From: Alphaproteobacteria bacterium | GTDB taxonomy: Bacteria > Pseudomonadota > Alphaproteobacteria > Rhizobiales > Beijerinckiaceae | DNA length: 5,303 nt | NCBI GenBank assembly: GCA_009921785.1 | Contig: RFXE01000133.1 | Coordinates: 1 to 5,303 of the forward strand | Direction: 5' to 3' | In this document: positions 1 through 5,303 of the stretch, piece after piece | Layout of the letters: each line of letters starts with the position of its first letter | Position numbering within the stretch: position 1 is the first letter of the stretch | Program-made: the position numbers and the translations under genes | Notes under the pieces: generated by a model | What the model was told of the DNA's origin: nothing | What the model saw: the letters and a program-made list of their open reading frames with translations, nothing else | Databases searched by the model: none

Positions 1-1305
1 AGCGCGTTCGCTGCCACGAGAAGGCGTACGTTCACTGCCGCGTACGGGAGCGCGATCACTCTCACGAGCATGATCGTGGGTCTCGCCGACCGGTGACCAT
101 TCTTTGCGTTCGAAAGGCGCATTGCCCTTTCTCGGGCGTGATGAACGCGTATAATCACGGTCGCGCGATCTTGCGCCCGTTTTAGGGGCGCCACCGCGAC
201 CGCCGATGCGTTCGGGTTTTTCATGAGGGTTAAGCAAGCGTTGGATCGCGTACCATTTTTTCGCATCTTCATGCGTAACTAATGAAATCGCTACACCTTC
301 AGCGCCATTACGCGCTGTACGGCCGATACGATGAATATAATCTTCCGCAACTTGTGGCAGATCATAATTAATCACCGTTTCGATATGCGGAATATCAAGT
401 CCACGTGCCGCAATATCGGTGGCGACCATGATGCGGGTATGGAAATTCTGGAACGCTTTAATCGCACGGTCGCGTTGATTCTGACGCAGATCGCCATGGA
501 TCGCATCGGCACTGTGATTTTGTGCGCGCAATTTTTTCGACAAACGATCAGCGCCTGCCTTTGTTTTTACAAAGACAATGACAGTGCCTTCACGCTGTTC
601 CAATTGACGAAGCAAAATCGAATATTTTTCGCTCTCGCTGACTTCGATTTTTTCCTGCTTCACAAGCGCTGCAGGCGCATTCGTGCTGCCGGTCGAAATA
701 CGCACCGGATTGGTGAGATATTTTCCCGACAACTTCAAAATATTATTCGGAAGAGTCGCTGAGAACAGGAGCGTCTGGCGCTCTTTCGGAATGAACGACA
801 AAATACGATCAATCTGAATGCCGAAGCCCATATCGAGCATACGGTCCGTTTCATCGAGAACAAGAAAGCGCGTCGCTTCAAGCGACACGCTTTTGCGCAA
901 GAGATGATCGGTGATGCGTCCCGGTGTGCCGACGATGAGGCGCGGTGATTTTCTCAGTTGTTCGAACTGATTCATCATCGACGCGCCGCCAATCAAAAGC
1001 GCTGACGGAATGCGTGTTTTCTTGCCGATGATTTGGTGCATCGTCGCCATGACTTGCGTGGCGAGTTCTCGCGTCGGCGTCATCACAAGCGCGTGATGAT
1101 CCGGATTGTCGAGAAGATGCGCGATGAGGGGAATGCCAAACGCACCGGTTTTGCCCGTGCCTGTTTGCGCGGTACCCAAAATATCTTGACCTTCAAGCGC
1201 CGGCGGAATCGCAGCGGCTTGAATGGGAGTCGGGGTCTTAAAATTCATTGCCTCAAGCGCGTGAAGAAGCGCAGGCTGCAAACGAAGCCCGTTAAAATTA
1301 TCCAT
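1..1305 (-). CDS. rhlE: DEAD-box ATP-dependent RNA helicase, RhlE type (C-terminus runs off window)
   Basis: An ATP-dependent RNA helicase that unwinds short RNA duplexes in the cytoplasm, typically in ribosome assembly, RNA decay and cold adaptation. The window holds 435 codons and the frame is still open at base 1. Two RecA-like domains are complete: Q motif (F22, PTPIQ 25-29), motif I AQTGTGKT (46-53), Ia PTRELA (77-82), GG (106-107), Ib TPGR (127-130), motif II DETD (151-154, normally DEAD), III SAT (182-184), IV around VIVF (242-245), V ATDIAARGLD (295-304) and VI HRIGRTAR (325-332). From about residue 366 a basic, Gly/Arg/Ser-rich, probably disordered tail begins, as in RhlE proteins. 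It contains the repeat RGSER at 422-426 and 430-434. The ATG at 1305 gives the usual short lead to the Q motif. No strong Shine-Dalgarno precedes it, only a weak GGA in an A/U-rich stretch. The gene follows csp in the same direction. The helicase call is certain; the RhlE subfamily is likely but inferred. Confidence 0.95.
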   Translation of the reverse strand, partial: MDNFNGLRLQPALLHALEAMNFKTPTPIQAAAIPPALEGQDILGTAQTGTGKTGAFGIPLIAHLLDNPDHHALVMTPTRELATQVMATMHQIIGKKTRIPSALLIGGASMMNQFEQLRKSPRLIVGTPGRITDHLLRKSVSLEATRFLVLDETDRMLDMGFGIQIDRILSFIPKERQTLLFSATLPNNILKLSGKYLTNPVRISTGSTNAPAALVKQEKIEVSESEKYSILLRQLEQREGTVIVFVKTKAGADRLSKKLRAQNHSADAIHGDLRQNQRDRAIKAFQNFHTRIMVATDIAARGLDIPHIETVINYDLPQVAEDYIHRIGRTARNGAEGVAISLVTHEDAKKWYAIQRLLNPHEKPERIGGRGGAPKTGARSRDRDYTRSSRPRKGNAPFERKEWSPVGETHDHARESDRAPVRGSERTPSRGSERA

Positions 1306-1318
1306 GAAAAATCCATAT

Positions 1319-1355
1319 AAAAACTGCTGCGCTCGAAGGGGTACTTCAAGCGCAG
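1319..1355 (-). terminator. Hairpin with U-run in the leader just before the helicase gene (terminator or attenuator)
   Basis: Read on the minus strand, CTGCGCTTGAAG (1355-1344) pairs over 12 positions with CTTCGAGCGCAG (1338-1327). There is one G-U pair and a 5-nt loop. CAG and then five T (1323-1319) follow. The plus strand has no T-run after the stem, so any terminator acts toward the helicase. The U-run ends only 13 nt before the helicase start codon, which is an odd place for a simple terminator. The 3-nt gap between stem and U-run is also not ideal. It could be a second terminator for csp, a leader attenuator for the helicase, or a stabilising or translation-control structure. Confidence 0.55.
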
Positions 1356-1381
1356 ACAAGCGTTAATAGCGATAAAAGAAG

Positions 1382-1410
1382 AAAAAACGGTCGATCGCGA
1401 GGATCGACCG
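1382..1410 (-). terminator. Intrinsic terminator of the cold-shock gene
   Basis: On the minus strand a perfect 9-bp GC-rich stem, CGGTCGATC (1410-1402) with GATCGACCG (1396-1388), closes a 5-nt loop. Six T follow directly (1387-1382). It starts 8 nt after the csp stop codon. This is a canonical Rho-independent terminator. Strong termination here would separate csp from the helicase gene unless there is readthrough or a promoter in 1356-1381, where I see no convincing -35/-10 pair. Confidence 0.88.
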
Positions 1411-1417
1411 GAATTCT

Positions 1418-1621
1418 TTATGCGAGCTTCAGGTTAACCGCTGAAGTCTTGCCCTTTTCAGTGGCGAGCTCGTAGCTCACCTTCTGGCCTTCATTGAGGC
1501 CGCGCAGACCTGCGCGCTCAACGGCTGAAATGTGTACGAACACATCTGCGCCGCCTTGATCAGGCTGAATGAAGCCAAAGCCCTTGGTGGAATTGAACCA
1601 TTTTACACTGCCGGTCGCCAT
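1418..1621 (-). CDS. cspA: Cold-shock protein, CspA family
   Basis: A small single-stranded nucleic-acid-binding protein of 67 residues: one cold-shock domain, a five-stranded OB fold. Family members bind RNA, melt secondary structure as RNA chaperones, and in E. coli can act as transcription antiterminators. The N-terminus MATGSVKWFN, RNP1 KGFGFIQ (13-19) and RNP2 VFVHIS (27-32) are all intact, with the aromatic binding residues W8, F15, F17, F28 and H30. Length is normal for the family. An in-frame ATG at 1645 would add eight residues, but the ATG at 1621 matches the family N-terminus and has AAGGAG six bases upstream. The gene is monocistronic or read through into the helicase: a strong terminator follows its stop. 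It sits behind a 281-nt gap rich in potential hairpins, which fits regulation through the mRNA leader. The family is certain; the paralogue letter is nominal. Confidence 0.96.
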   Translation of the reverse strand: MATGSVKWFNSTKGFGFIQPDQGGADVFVHISAVERAGLRGLNEGQKVSYELATEKGKTSAVNLKLA

Positions 1622-1902
1622 TGTCGTCTCCTTAAGACTTATCAAGCGTTGCCGCCCTTCACATGAAAGGCGTGAGTCCTCGTTCCCAAGACCGAAAGCT
1701 TTGCTTCGGACTTTTTCGGGAAACTCTAATCAAACGCTGACAAAATCAGTTTTTAGGAGATCGTGTATTGTGCCGGAGCACGCTGCTTCACGCAGCCAAC
1801 ATAAGGTAGAGCGAAAGAAACCCGCGGTCCCTATGGCAGGTCATGGGGGAGAAGTAAAGCGAAATCGGTAATTTGCCGGAATTGGGGCAGTTAAGGCCCC
1901 GC
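1622..1902 (-). promoter_or_regulatory. Gene-free gap, probable structured 5' leader of the cold-shock gene
   Basis: This 281-nt gap has no credible gene on either strand but several potential hairpins in the csp direction. GCCUUUC/GAAGGGC with loop AUGU lies at 1654-1671 (7 bp, one G-U). CCGAAGC/GCTTTCGG at 1692-1709 has a bulge, and AGTCC/GGACT (1675-1679 with 1708-1712) competes with it. Two stems sit back to back at 1770-1796. A TCTCCT at 1755-1760 is complementary to the csp Shine-Dalgarno. Long structured leaders are known for cspA-type mRNAs. I could not find a convincing promoter, so where the transcript begins, and how much of the gap belongs to the ATPase 3' end, is unknown. Confidence 0.45.
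1628..1633 (-). promoter_or_regulatory. Ribosome binding site of the cold-shock gene
   Basis: AAGGAG on the minus strand lies six bases before the ATG at 1621. It is the strongest Shine-Dalgarno sequence in the window, and it decides for this start over the in-frame ATG at 1645, which lies upstream of the site. Confidence 0.85.
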
Positions 1903-1914
1903 TTAGGCCGATTT
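1862..1914 (-). terminator. Nested inverted repeat at the end of the transporter operon (weak terminator candidate)
   Basis: An outer 7-bp repeat, AAATCGG (1862-1868) with CCGATTT (1908-1914), encloses an inner 5-bp stem, GGGGC (1884-1888) with GCCCC (1896-1900), with a 7-nt loop. The outer right arm overlaps the last ATPase codons and the TAA. No T-run follows on the minus strand, so it is not a standard intrinsic terminator. It may protect the mRNA 3' end or help factor-dependent termination. Confidence 0.35.
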
Positions 1915-3528
1915 GAGGGATCGTTTGGCAAGAACATCGTCCAGCCAATCGGTCCGCATCTCCGGCACGGAGGACAGGAGCCGCTCGGTATAGGGGTGGA
2001 AGGGGGGCGAGAAGATTTCGGCCGTGGGACCCTGCGCAATGATCTCGCCTTTGAGCATCACCGCCGTGCGATGCGCGATGCGGCGGACAATGCCGAGATC
2101 ATGCGTGATGAAGAGATAACCGACGCCCAAATTGTCCTGCAGAGATTTGAGGAGCTTCAGAATTTCCTCCGCGACCAATTGATCAAGCGCGCTGGTGGGC
2201 TCGTCGCAAATGATCACATCAGGCTCTGCGGCGAGCGCGCGTGCAATACAGATACGTTGCTTTTGGCCACCAGAGAGCGCGGTCGATAAACGGCCCGCAT
2301 AATCTTCCGGGAGCCCAACAAGACGAAGCAATTCGGCGACGCGTGCTTTCACTTCAGCAGGCGAACGGTTGAAATAAAACTCAACAGGTCGGCCAATAAT
2401 CTCGCCAATCGTCTGGCGCGGATTAAGCGCCACATCAGGCTGCTGATAGATCAACTGCACCTTGCGCAGATCATCGCGCGAGCGGCCCTTCAGATCAGGC
2501 GAGAGTGCTGTGCCGTGGAGTTTCACCTCACCGGTGCGGCAGGGCAGGAGGCCCACAATCACACGCGCCAATGAACTTTTGCCCGAACCTGATTCACCCA
2601 CCACCGCCACCGTCTCGCCGCGCGCCACGGTAATCGATACGCGTTTCACAGCGGTGAAGGTGCCATAGATACCGGTGACATCATTCGCTTCGAGCACGGG
2701 CTGCGCTTGGTTGGCGGCTGAGATGATAGCGAGTTTATCAGCTGCTTGGCGTTCAGCGACAAGCGCGCGCGTATAATCCATTTTCGGCGCTTGGAGAATT
2801 TGCGCGGTCTCGCCGAGTTCAACCATTTTTCCATGGCGCAACACCATGATGCGATCAGAGACTTGCGCAACCACAGCCAAATCATGCGTGATATAGAGCG
2901 CCGCCATATTATAATCGCGAATGAGTTTCTTGAGCAACGCCAGCACTTCAATCTGTGTTGTCACATCAAGCGCGGTTGTTGGTTCATCAAGCACAAGAAT
3001 ATCGGGACGGCATGACATGGCCATTGCCGCCATGGCGCGTTGCAATTGCCCGCCTGACACTTGATGTGGATAGCGATCACCAAATGTATCGGGATTAGGC
3101 AGATCAAGTGCGCGGAAGAGTTCAAGCGCCCACGCTTTTGCTTCCTCGACCTTCATGAGGCCATGACTCACCGGCATCTCGATCACTTGATCCATCAAGC
3201 GATGGGCAGGATTGAAAGACGCGGCAGCGCTTTGCGCGATATAGGCAATGCGTTGACCGCGGCGCTCACGACGCCCGTCGGCATCAAGTTCGCGCACATC
3301 ATCACCCGCTACTTCAACCTTGCCGCCTGTGATGCGGCATCCCGCGCGCGCATAGACCATGGAGGCGAGACCGATAGTTGATTTACCAGCGCCTGACTCG
3401 CCGATGAGGCCTACTACTTCGCCGCGCTTCAATTCGAGCGAGACATTGTCAACAAGCACCGCACCACTAAGTGCTTCAACGCGCAAATCGGTGAGCTTTA
3501 AAATTGTTTCGTTTGATGTGCGTGTCAT
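1903..3528 (-). CDS. Peptide/nickel-type ABC importer, fused two-domain ATPase (OppD-OppF-like)
   Basis: The energy-coupling subunit of an opp/dpp-type ABC importer: 541 residues with two complete nucleotide-binding domains in one chain, as in YejF or GsiA. Domain 1 has Walker A GESGAGKST (43-51), Q-loop Q99, signature VSGGQ (157-161), Walker B ending LDEP (180-183) and switch H215. Domain 2 has Walker A GESGSGKSS (311-319), Q-loop Q362, signature LSGGQ (418-422), Walker B ending CDEP (441-444) and H476. The C-terminal HPYTERLLSSVP (511-522) is the OppF-type tail, and domain 1 has only a degenerate version (MDYTRALV, 250-257). All catalytic residues are present, so both ATP sites should work. 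The frame extends upstream to an ATG at 3591, but that start lies inside the permease gene. The ATG at 3528 gives the normal N-terminus, with GGAG seven bases before it, and sits one base after the permease stop. One polypeptide can supply both ATPase positions. The substrate is not readable. Confidence 0.95.
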   Translation of the reverse strand: MTRTSNETILKLTDLRVEALSGAVLVDNVSLELKRGEVVGLIGESGAGKSTIGLASMVYARAGCRITGGKVEVAGDDVRELDADGRRERRGQRIAYIAQSAAASFNPAHRLMDQVIEMPVSHGLMKVEEAKAWALELFRALDLPNPDTFGDRYPHQVSGGQLQRAMAAMAMSCRPDILVLDEPTTALDVTTQIEVLALLKKLIRDYNMAALYITHDLAVVAQVSDRIMVLRHGKMVELGETAQILQAPKMDYTRALVAERQAADKLAIISAANQAQPVLEANDVTGIYGTFTAVKRVSITVARGETVAVVGESGSGKSSLARVIVGLLPCRTGEVKLHGTALSPDLKGRSRDDLRKVQLIYQQPDVALNPRQTIGEIIGRPVEFYFNRSPAEVKARVAELLRLVGLPEDYAGRLSTALSGGQKQRICIARALAAEPDVIICDEPTSALDQLVAEEILKLLKSLQDNLGVGYLFITHDLGIVRRIAHRTAVMLKGEIIAQGPTAEIFSPPFHPYTERLLSSVPEMRTDWLDDVLAKRSLKSA

Positions 3529-3529
3529 A

Positions 3530-4363
3530 TCACATCTCCGCCGATGCGCCGGAGGGACGTGAGTTGATCGACAAGATCCAATCGACCACAAGATTGACGC
3601 CCACCGTCATCGTCGCAATCGCAATCGCCGGCCAGAGTGGCGCAGAGAGGCCGAAGCTGATCGCCTTGCCATTGTCACGCACCATGCCGCCCCAATCGGC
3701 GAATGGTGGCTGAATGCCGAGACCCAAGAAGGAAAGGCTCGCGACAAAAAGAAAATTGAAACAAAAACGCAAACCAAATTCTGAAATCATCGGCGGCAAC
3801 GCGTTCGGCAAGATTTCGCGGCGCATAATCCACCAGAGTCCTTCGCCACGAAGCCGTGCAGCTTCAACATATTCCATCACAGCAAGATTGGTGGCGACAG
3901 CGCGCGCCAAACGGAACACGCGGGTTGAATCAAGAATGGCGAGGGTCAAAACCAATGTTGAAATCGAAGAGCCGAACACTGACAAAATGATCAATGCAAA
4001 AATCAGAAGCGGGATCGACAACATCACATCAACGAGACGCGAGAGAATTTGATCGATCACCGGTCCGCCGACAGCGGCCATAAAGCCCGTCGTGATACCG
4101 ATGAAGAAAGAGAGAATTGTTGTGACGAGCGCCACGCCAATCGTCATGCGTGCGCCAAAGATCAAACGCGATAAAAGATCACGACCGATATTATCAGTGC
4201 CGAGCCAATTGGCGAACGACGGATCATCCCATGTCTGTCCCACTGATTCCGCTTCGCCATAAGGTGCGATAAAATCGGCGAAGATCGCGACGAACACGAA
4301 CAGCACGATGATGGCGAGACCGACCCAAGCCGTTAACGGTGGTTTATATCCGAAAAGTTTCAT
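3530..4363 (-). CDS. Peptide/nickel-type ABC importer permease, OppC/DppC-like
   Basis: One of the two inner-membrane subunits that form the transport channel, 277 residues. It starts with an OppC-type N-terminal region: a short cytoplasmic segment and TM1 at about 12-34. LGTDNIGRDLLSR (54-66) follows, the usual OppC/DppC signature. Further hydrophobic segments lie near 73-98, 112-130, 134-146, 197-215 and 243-265. The ATPase-docking EAA loop is at 164-193: EYVEAARLRG, then ILPNALPPMI. SFLGLGIQPP (211-220) and DWGGMV (223-228) are also typical of the family. The ATG at 4363 has AGGA five bases upstream, overlapping the stop of the upstream permease. The upstream permease ends 7 nt before this start and the ATPase begins 1 nt after this stop, so the three are one coupled unit. 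Length and motifs are normal, and nothing looks broken. Confidence 0.95.
   Translation of the reverse strand: MKLFGYKPPLTAWVGLAIIVLFVFVAIFADFIAPYGEAESVGQTWDDPSFANWLGTDNIGRDLLSRLIFGARMTIGVALVTTILSFFIGITTGFMAAVGGPVIDQILSRLVDVMLSIPLLIFALIILSVFGSSISTLVLTLAILDSTRVFRLARAVATNLAVMEYVEAARLRGEGLWWIMRREILPNALPPMISEFGLRFCFNFLFVASLSFLGLGIQPPFADWGGMVRDNGKAISFGLSAPLWPAIAIATMTVGVNLVVDWILSINSRPSGASAEM
3536..3539 (-). promoter_or_regulatory. Ribosome binding site of the ATPase gene, inside the upstream permease gene
   Basis: GGAG on the minus strand lies seven bases before the ATG at 3528 and overlaps the final codons of the permease. The junction reads TGA, one base, then ATG. A ribosome finishing the permease is therefore placed to restart on the ATPase, which implies translational coupling. 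Confidence 0.7.
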
Positions 4364-4368
4364 GGTGT

Positions 4369-4372
4369 TCCT
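4369..4372 (-). promoter_or_regulatory. Ribosome binding site of the OppC-like gene, overlapping the upstream stop codon
   Basis: AGGA on the minus strand lies five bases before the ATG at 4363 and shares bases with the TAG stop of the OppB-like gene (4371-4373). This supports the 4363 start and translational coupling of the two permeases. Confidence 0.65.
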
Positions 4373-5303
4373 AGCGCGGGTGTCTCAAGCGGGGATTGAC
4401 CATAATGGCCAATACATCCGCAACCGTATTCAGTCCGACAAACGCTCCTGCGAAAATCAATCCGCAAGCCTGCACCACTGGTAGATCGCGTTTAGCAACT
4501 CCATCCACCATGAACTGACCAATACCGGGATAAACAAACACAACTTCAATGACGACCACGCCAACGATGAGATAAGCGAGGTTCAAGGCGATCACGGAAA
4601 TGATGGGCGCAGCGGCGTTCGGCAGTGCGTGACGTACAATTACTTGGCTGCGTGTAAGGCCTTTCAAAAAAGCCATTTCAATATAGGGCTGCGACATGAT
4701 CGAAAGCACAGAGGTGCGCGTCATGCGCAGCATATGAGCCATTACGAGCATTGTGAGGGTAAAGGCGGGTAGGGCTGCGGTATAGATTTTTTCGGCAAAA
4801 TCCATCTCGGGAAACACTGTCGCGAGCGATGGAAACACTTCGAACTGGACCGCAAGATAAAGGATCAAAACATAAGCGATAAAAAATTCGGGCACCGAAA
4901 TCGTCATCAAAGAAATGATATTCACAAAACGATCAATGAATTTACCTTCATTGATCGCAGCAACAATTCCAAGCACCACGGAAGTGGGAACGGCAATCAA
5001 AGCAGCATAGCCGGCAAGAAAGAGCGTATTCGCCAAGCGTGGCGCAATCGTTTCAACAATCACGCGTTTATTGGTCATCGCAACGCCGAGATCACCGTGC
5101 AGCGCGTTAAAAAACCATTCGAGATAGCGAACATAAGAGGGGCGATCGAGACCGAGCTCATGTCTAAATACGGCAAGTGTTTCGGGAGTCGCACCTTGGC
5201 CGAGCACAGCGCTCGCCACATCGCCCGGCAAAATTTCCGTTGCTCCGAAAATGAGCATGGAAACCGCCCAGAGCGTTAAAATACCAAGGGCGACCCGGAT
5301 GAC
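4371..5303 (-). CDS. Peptide/nickel-type ABC importer permease, OppB/DppB-like (N-terminus outside window)
   Basis: The second channel subunit, 310 residues present. The frame is open to the window edge: 15 codons precede the first ATG at 5258, and these (VIRVALGILTLWAVS) complete the hydrophobic TM1 that leads into the family motif LPGD (25-28 in window numbering). The true start is therefore beyond 5303, probably only a few to about 20 residues away, and the ATG at 5258 is internal. Other visible parts are the HELGLDRPSYVRYLEWF segment (48-64), common to OppB proteins, and hydrophobic segments near 93-117, 126-152, 173-192, 232-258 and 277-302. The EAA loop is at 207-235 (YIEMAFLKG, then HALPNAAAPII). 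VFVYPGIGQFMVDGV (255-269) and NPRLR near the end are also typical. As the first transporter gene in the window it was probably preceded by a substrate-binding protein gene, which cannot be seen. Confidence 0.94.
   Translation of the reverse strand, partial: VIRVALGILTLWAVSMLIFGATEILPGDVASAVLGQGATPETLAVFRHELGLDRPSYVRYLEWFFNALHGDLGVAMTNKRVIVETIAPRLANTLFLAGYAALIAVPTSVVLGIVAAINEGKFIDRFVNIISLMTISVPEFFIAYVLILYLAVQFEVFPSLATVFPEMDFAEKIYTAALPAFTLTMLVMAHMLRMTRTSVLSIMSQPYIEMAFLKGLTRSQVIVRHALPNAAAPIISVIALNLAYLIVGVVVIEVVFVYPGIGQFMVDGVAKRDLPVVQACGLIFAGAFVGLNTVADVLAIMVNPRLRHPR

Larger units (their letters stand above)
1306..1417 (-). other. csp-helicase spacer: terminator followed by a leader hairpin
   Basis: This 112-nt spacer is almost filled by two hairpins facing the same way (1382-1410 and 1319-1355), with only 26 nt between them. 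The 26-nt stretch contains TATTAA, a possible -10, but no fitting -35. An ATG at 1316 is out of frame with the helicase and opens a 23-codon frame overlapping its start. It has no ribosome binding site, so I do not call it a gene. Confidence 0.5.

Noticed and set aside
331..762. A 143-codon open frame on the plus strand
   Set aside because: It lies wholly antisense to the helicase domains, whose motifs are intact on the minus strand. The translation is Arg/Ile/Phe-rich with no recognisable domain.
1245..1316. Possible 23-codon upstream open frame overlapping the helicase start
   Set aside because: It has an ATG but no ribosome binding site, and it would overlap the helicase start out of frame. 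There is no sign it is translated.
1622..1645. Earlier in-frame start for the cold-shock protein
   Set aside because: The extra residues MISLKETT are not typical of the family, and the strong AAGGAG lies between this ATG and the better start at 1621.
1737..1754. Small plus-strand terminator (CTGA-CAAAA-TCAG then five T)
   Set aside because: The stem is only 4 bp and AT-rich, and there is no plus-strand gene it could serve.
1569..1871. A 100-codon plus-strand frame across csp and the gap
   Set aside because: Its start is antisense to the certain csp gene, the rest runs through hairpin-rich leader sequence, and the basic low-quality translation resembles no family.
3529..3591. Longer ATPase start at 3591
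   Set aside because: It would place 21 non-homologous residues inside the permease gene. The ATG at 3528 has its own GGAG and the normal family N-terminus.
5256..5258. ATG at 5258 as the start of the OppB-like permease
   Set aside because: The frame stays open to the window edge and the 15 codons upstream encode the rest of the first membrane helix, so the start is outside the window.

Overview
The window looks like a stretch of chromosome from an alphaproteobacterium, most likely Hyphomicrobiales (Rhizobiales)-like. The basis is the type of cold-shock protein, the RhlE-type helicase and the opp/dpp-type transporter with a fused ATPase. This is judged from remembered family sequences, not from a search. 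Base composition is moderate. All five genes lie on the minus strand, so transcription runs from high to low coordinates. I see no phage, insertion sequence, tRNA, rRNA or CRISPR.

Region 5303-1903 is the downstream part of a peptide/nickel-type (opp/dpp family) ABC importer operon. It holds an OppB/DppB-like permease (4371-5303, N-terminus outside the window), an OppC/DppC-like permease (3530-4363) and one polypeptide with two ATPase domains in the OppD-OppF arrangement (1903-3528). Permease B is followed by C after 7 nt, and C by the ATPase after 1 nt, with each Shine-Dalgarno sequence overlapping or lying inside the gene before it. That is tight translational coupling. A periplasmic substrate-binding protein is probably encoded just upstream, outside the window. 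The substrate cannot be read from the sequence.

Region 1902-1622 is a 281-nt gap with no gene but several potential RNA hairpins, and it is probably mostly the 5' leader of the cold-shock gene. Next come a 67-residue CspA-type cold-shock protein (1418-1621) with a strong ribosome binding site, and a clear intrinsic terminator (1382-1410). A second, 12-bp hairpin with a U-run (1319-1355) sits 13 nt before the start codon of a DEAD-box RNA helicase of the RhlE type (1-1305, C-terminus outside the window). The helicase has Thr in place of Ala in motif II (DETD).

Cold-shock protein and DEAD-box helicase both remodel RNA structure and are plausibly one cold-adaptation module. The tandem hairpins between them and the structured leader before csp are the parts most worth testing. 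Otherwise the window is ordinary, and I found no convincing new system.
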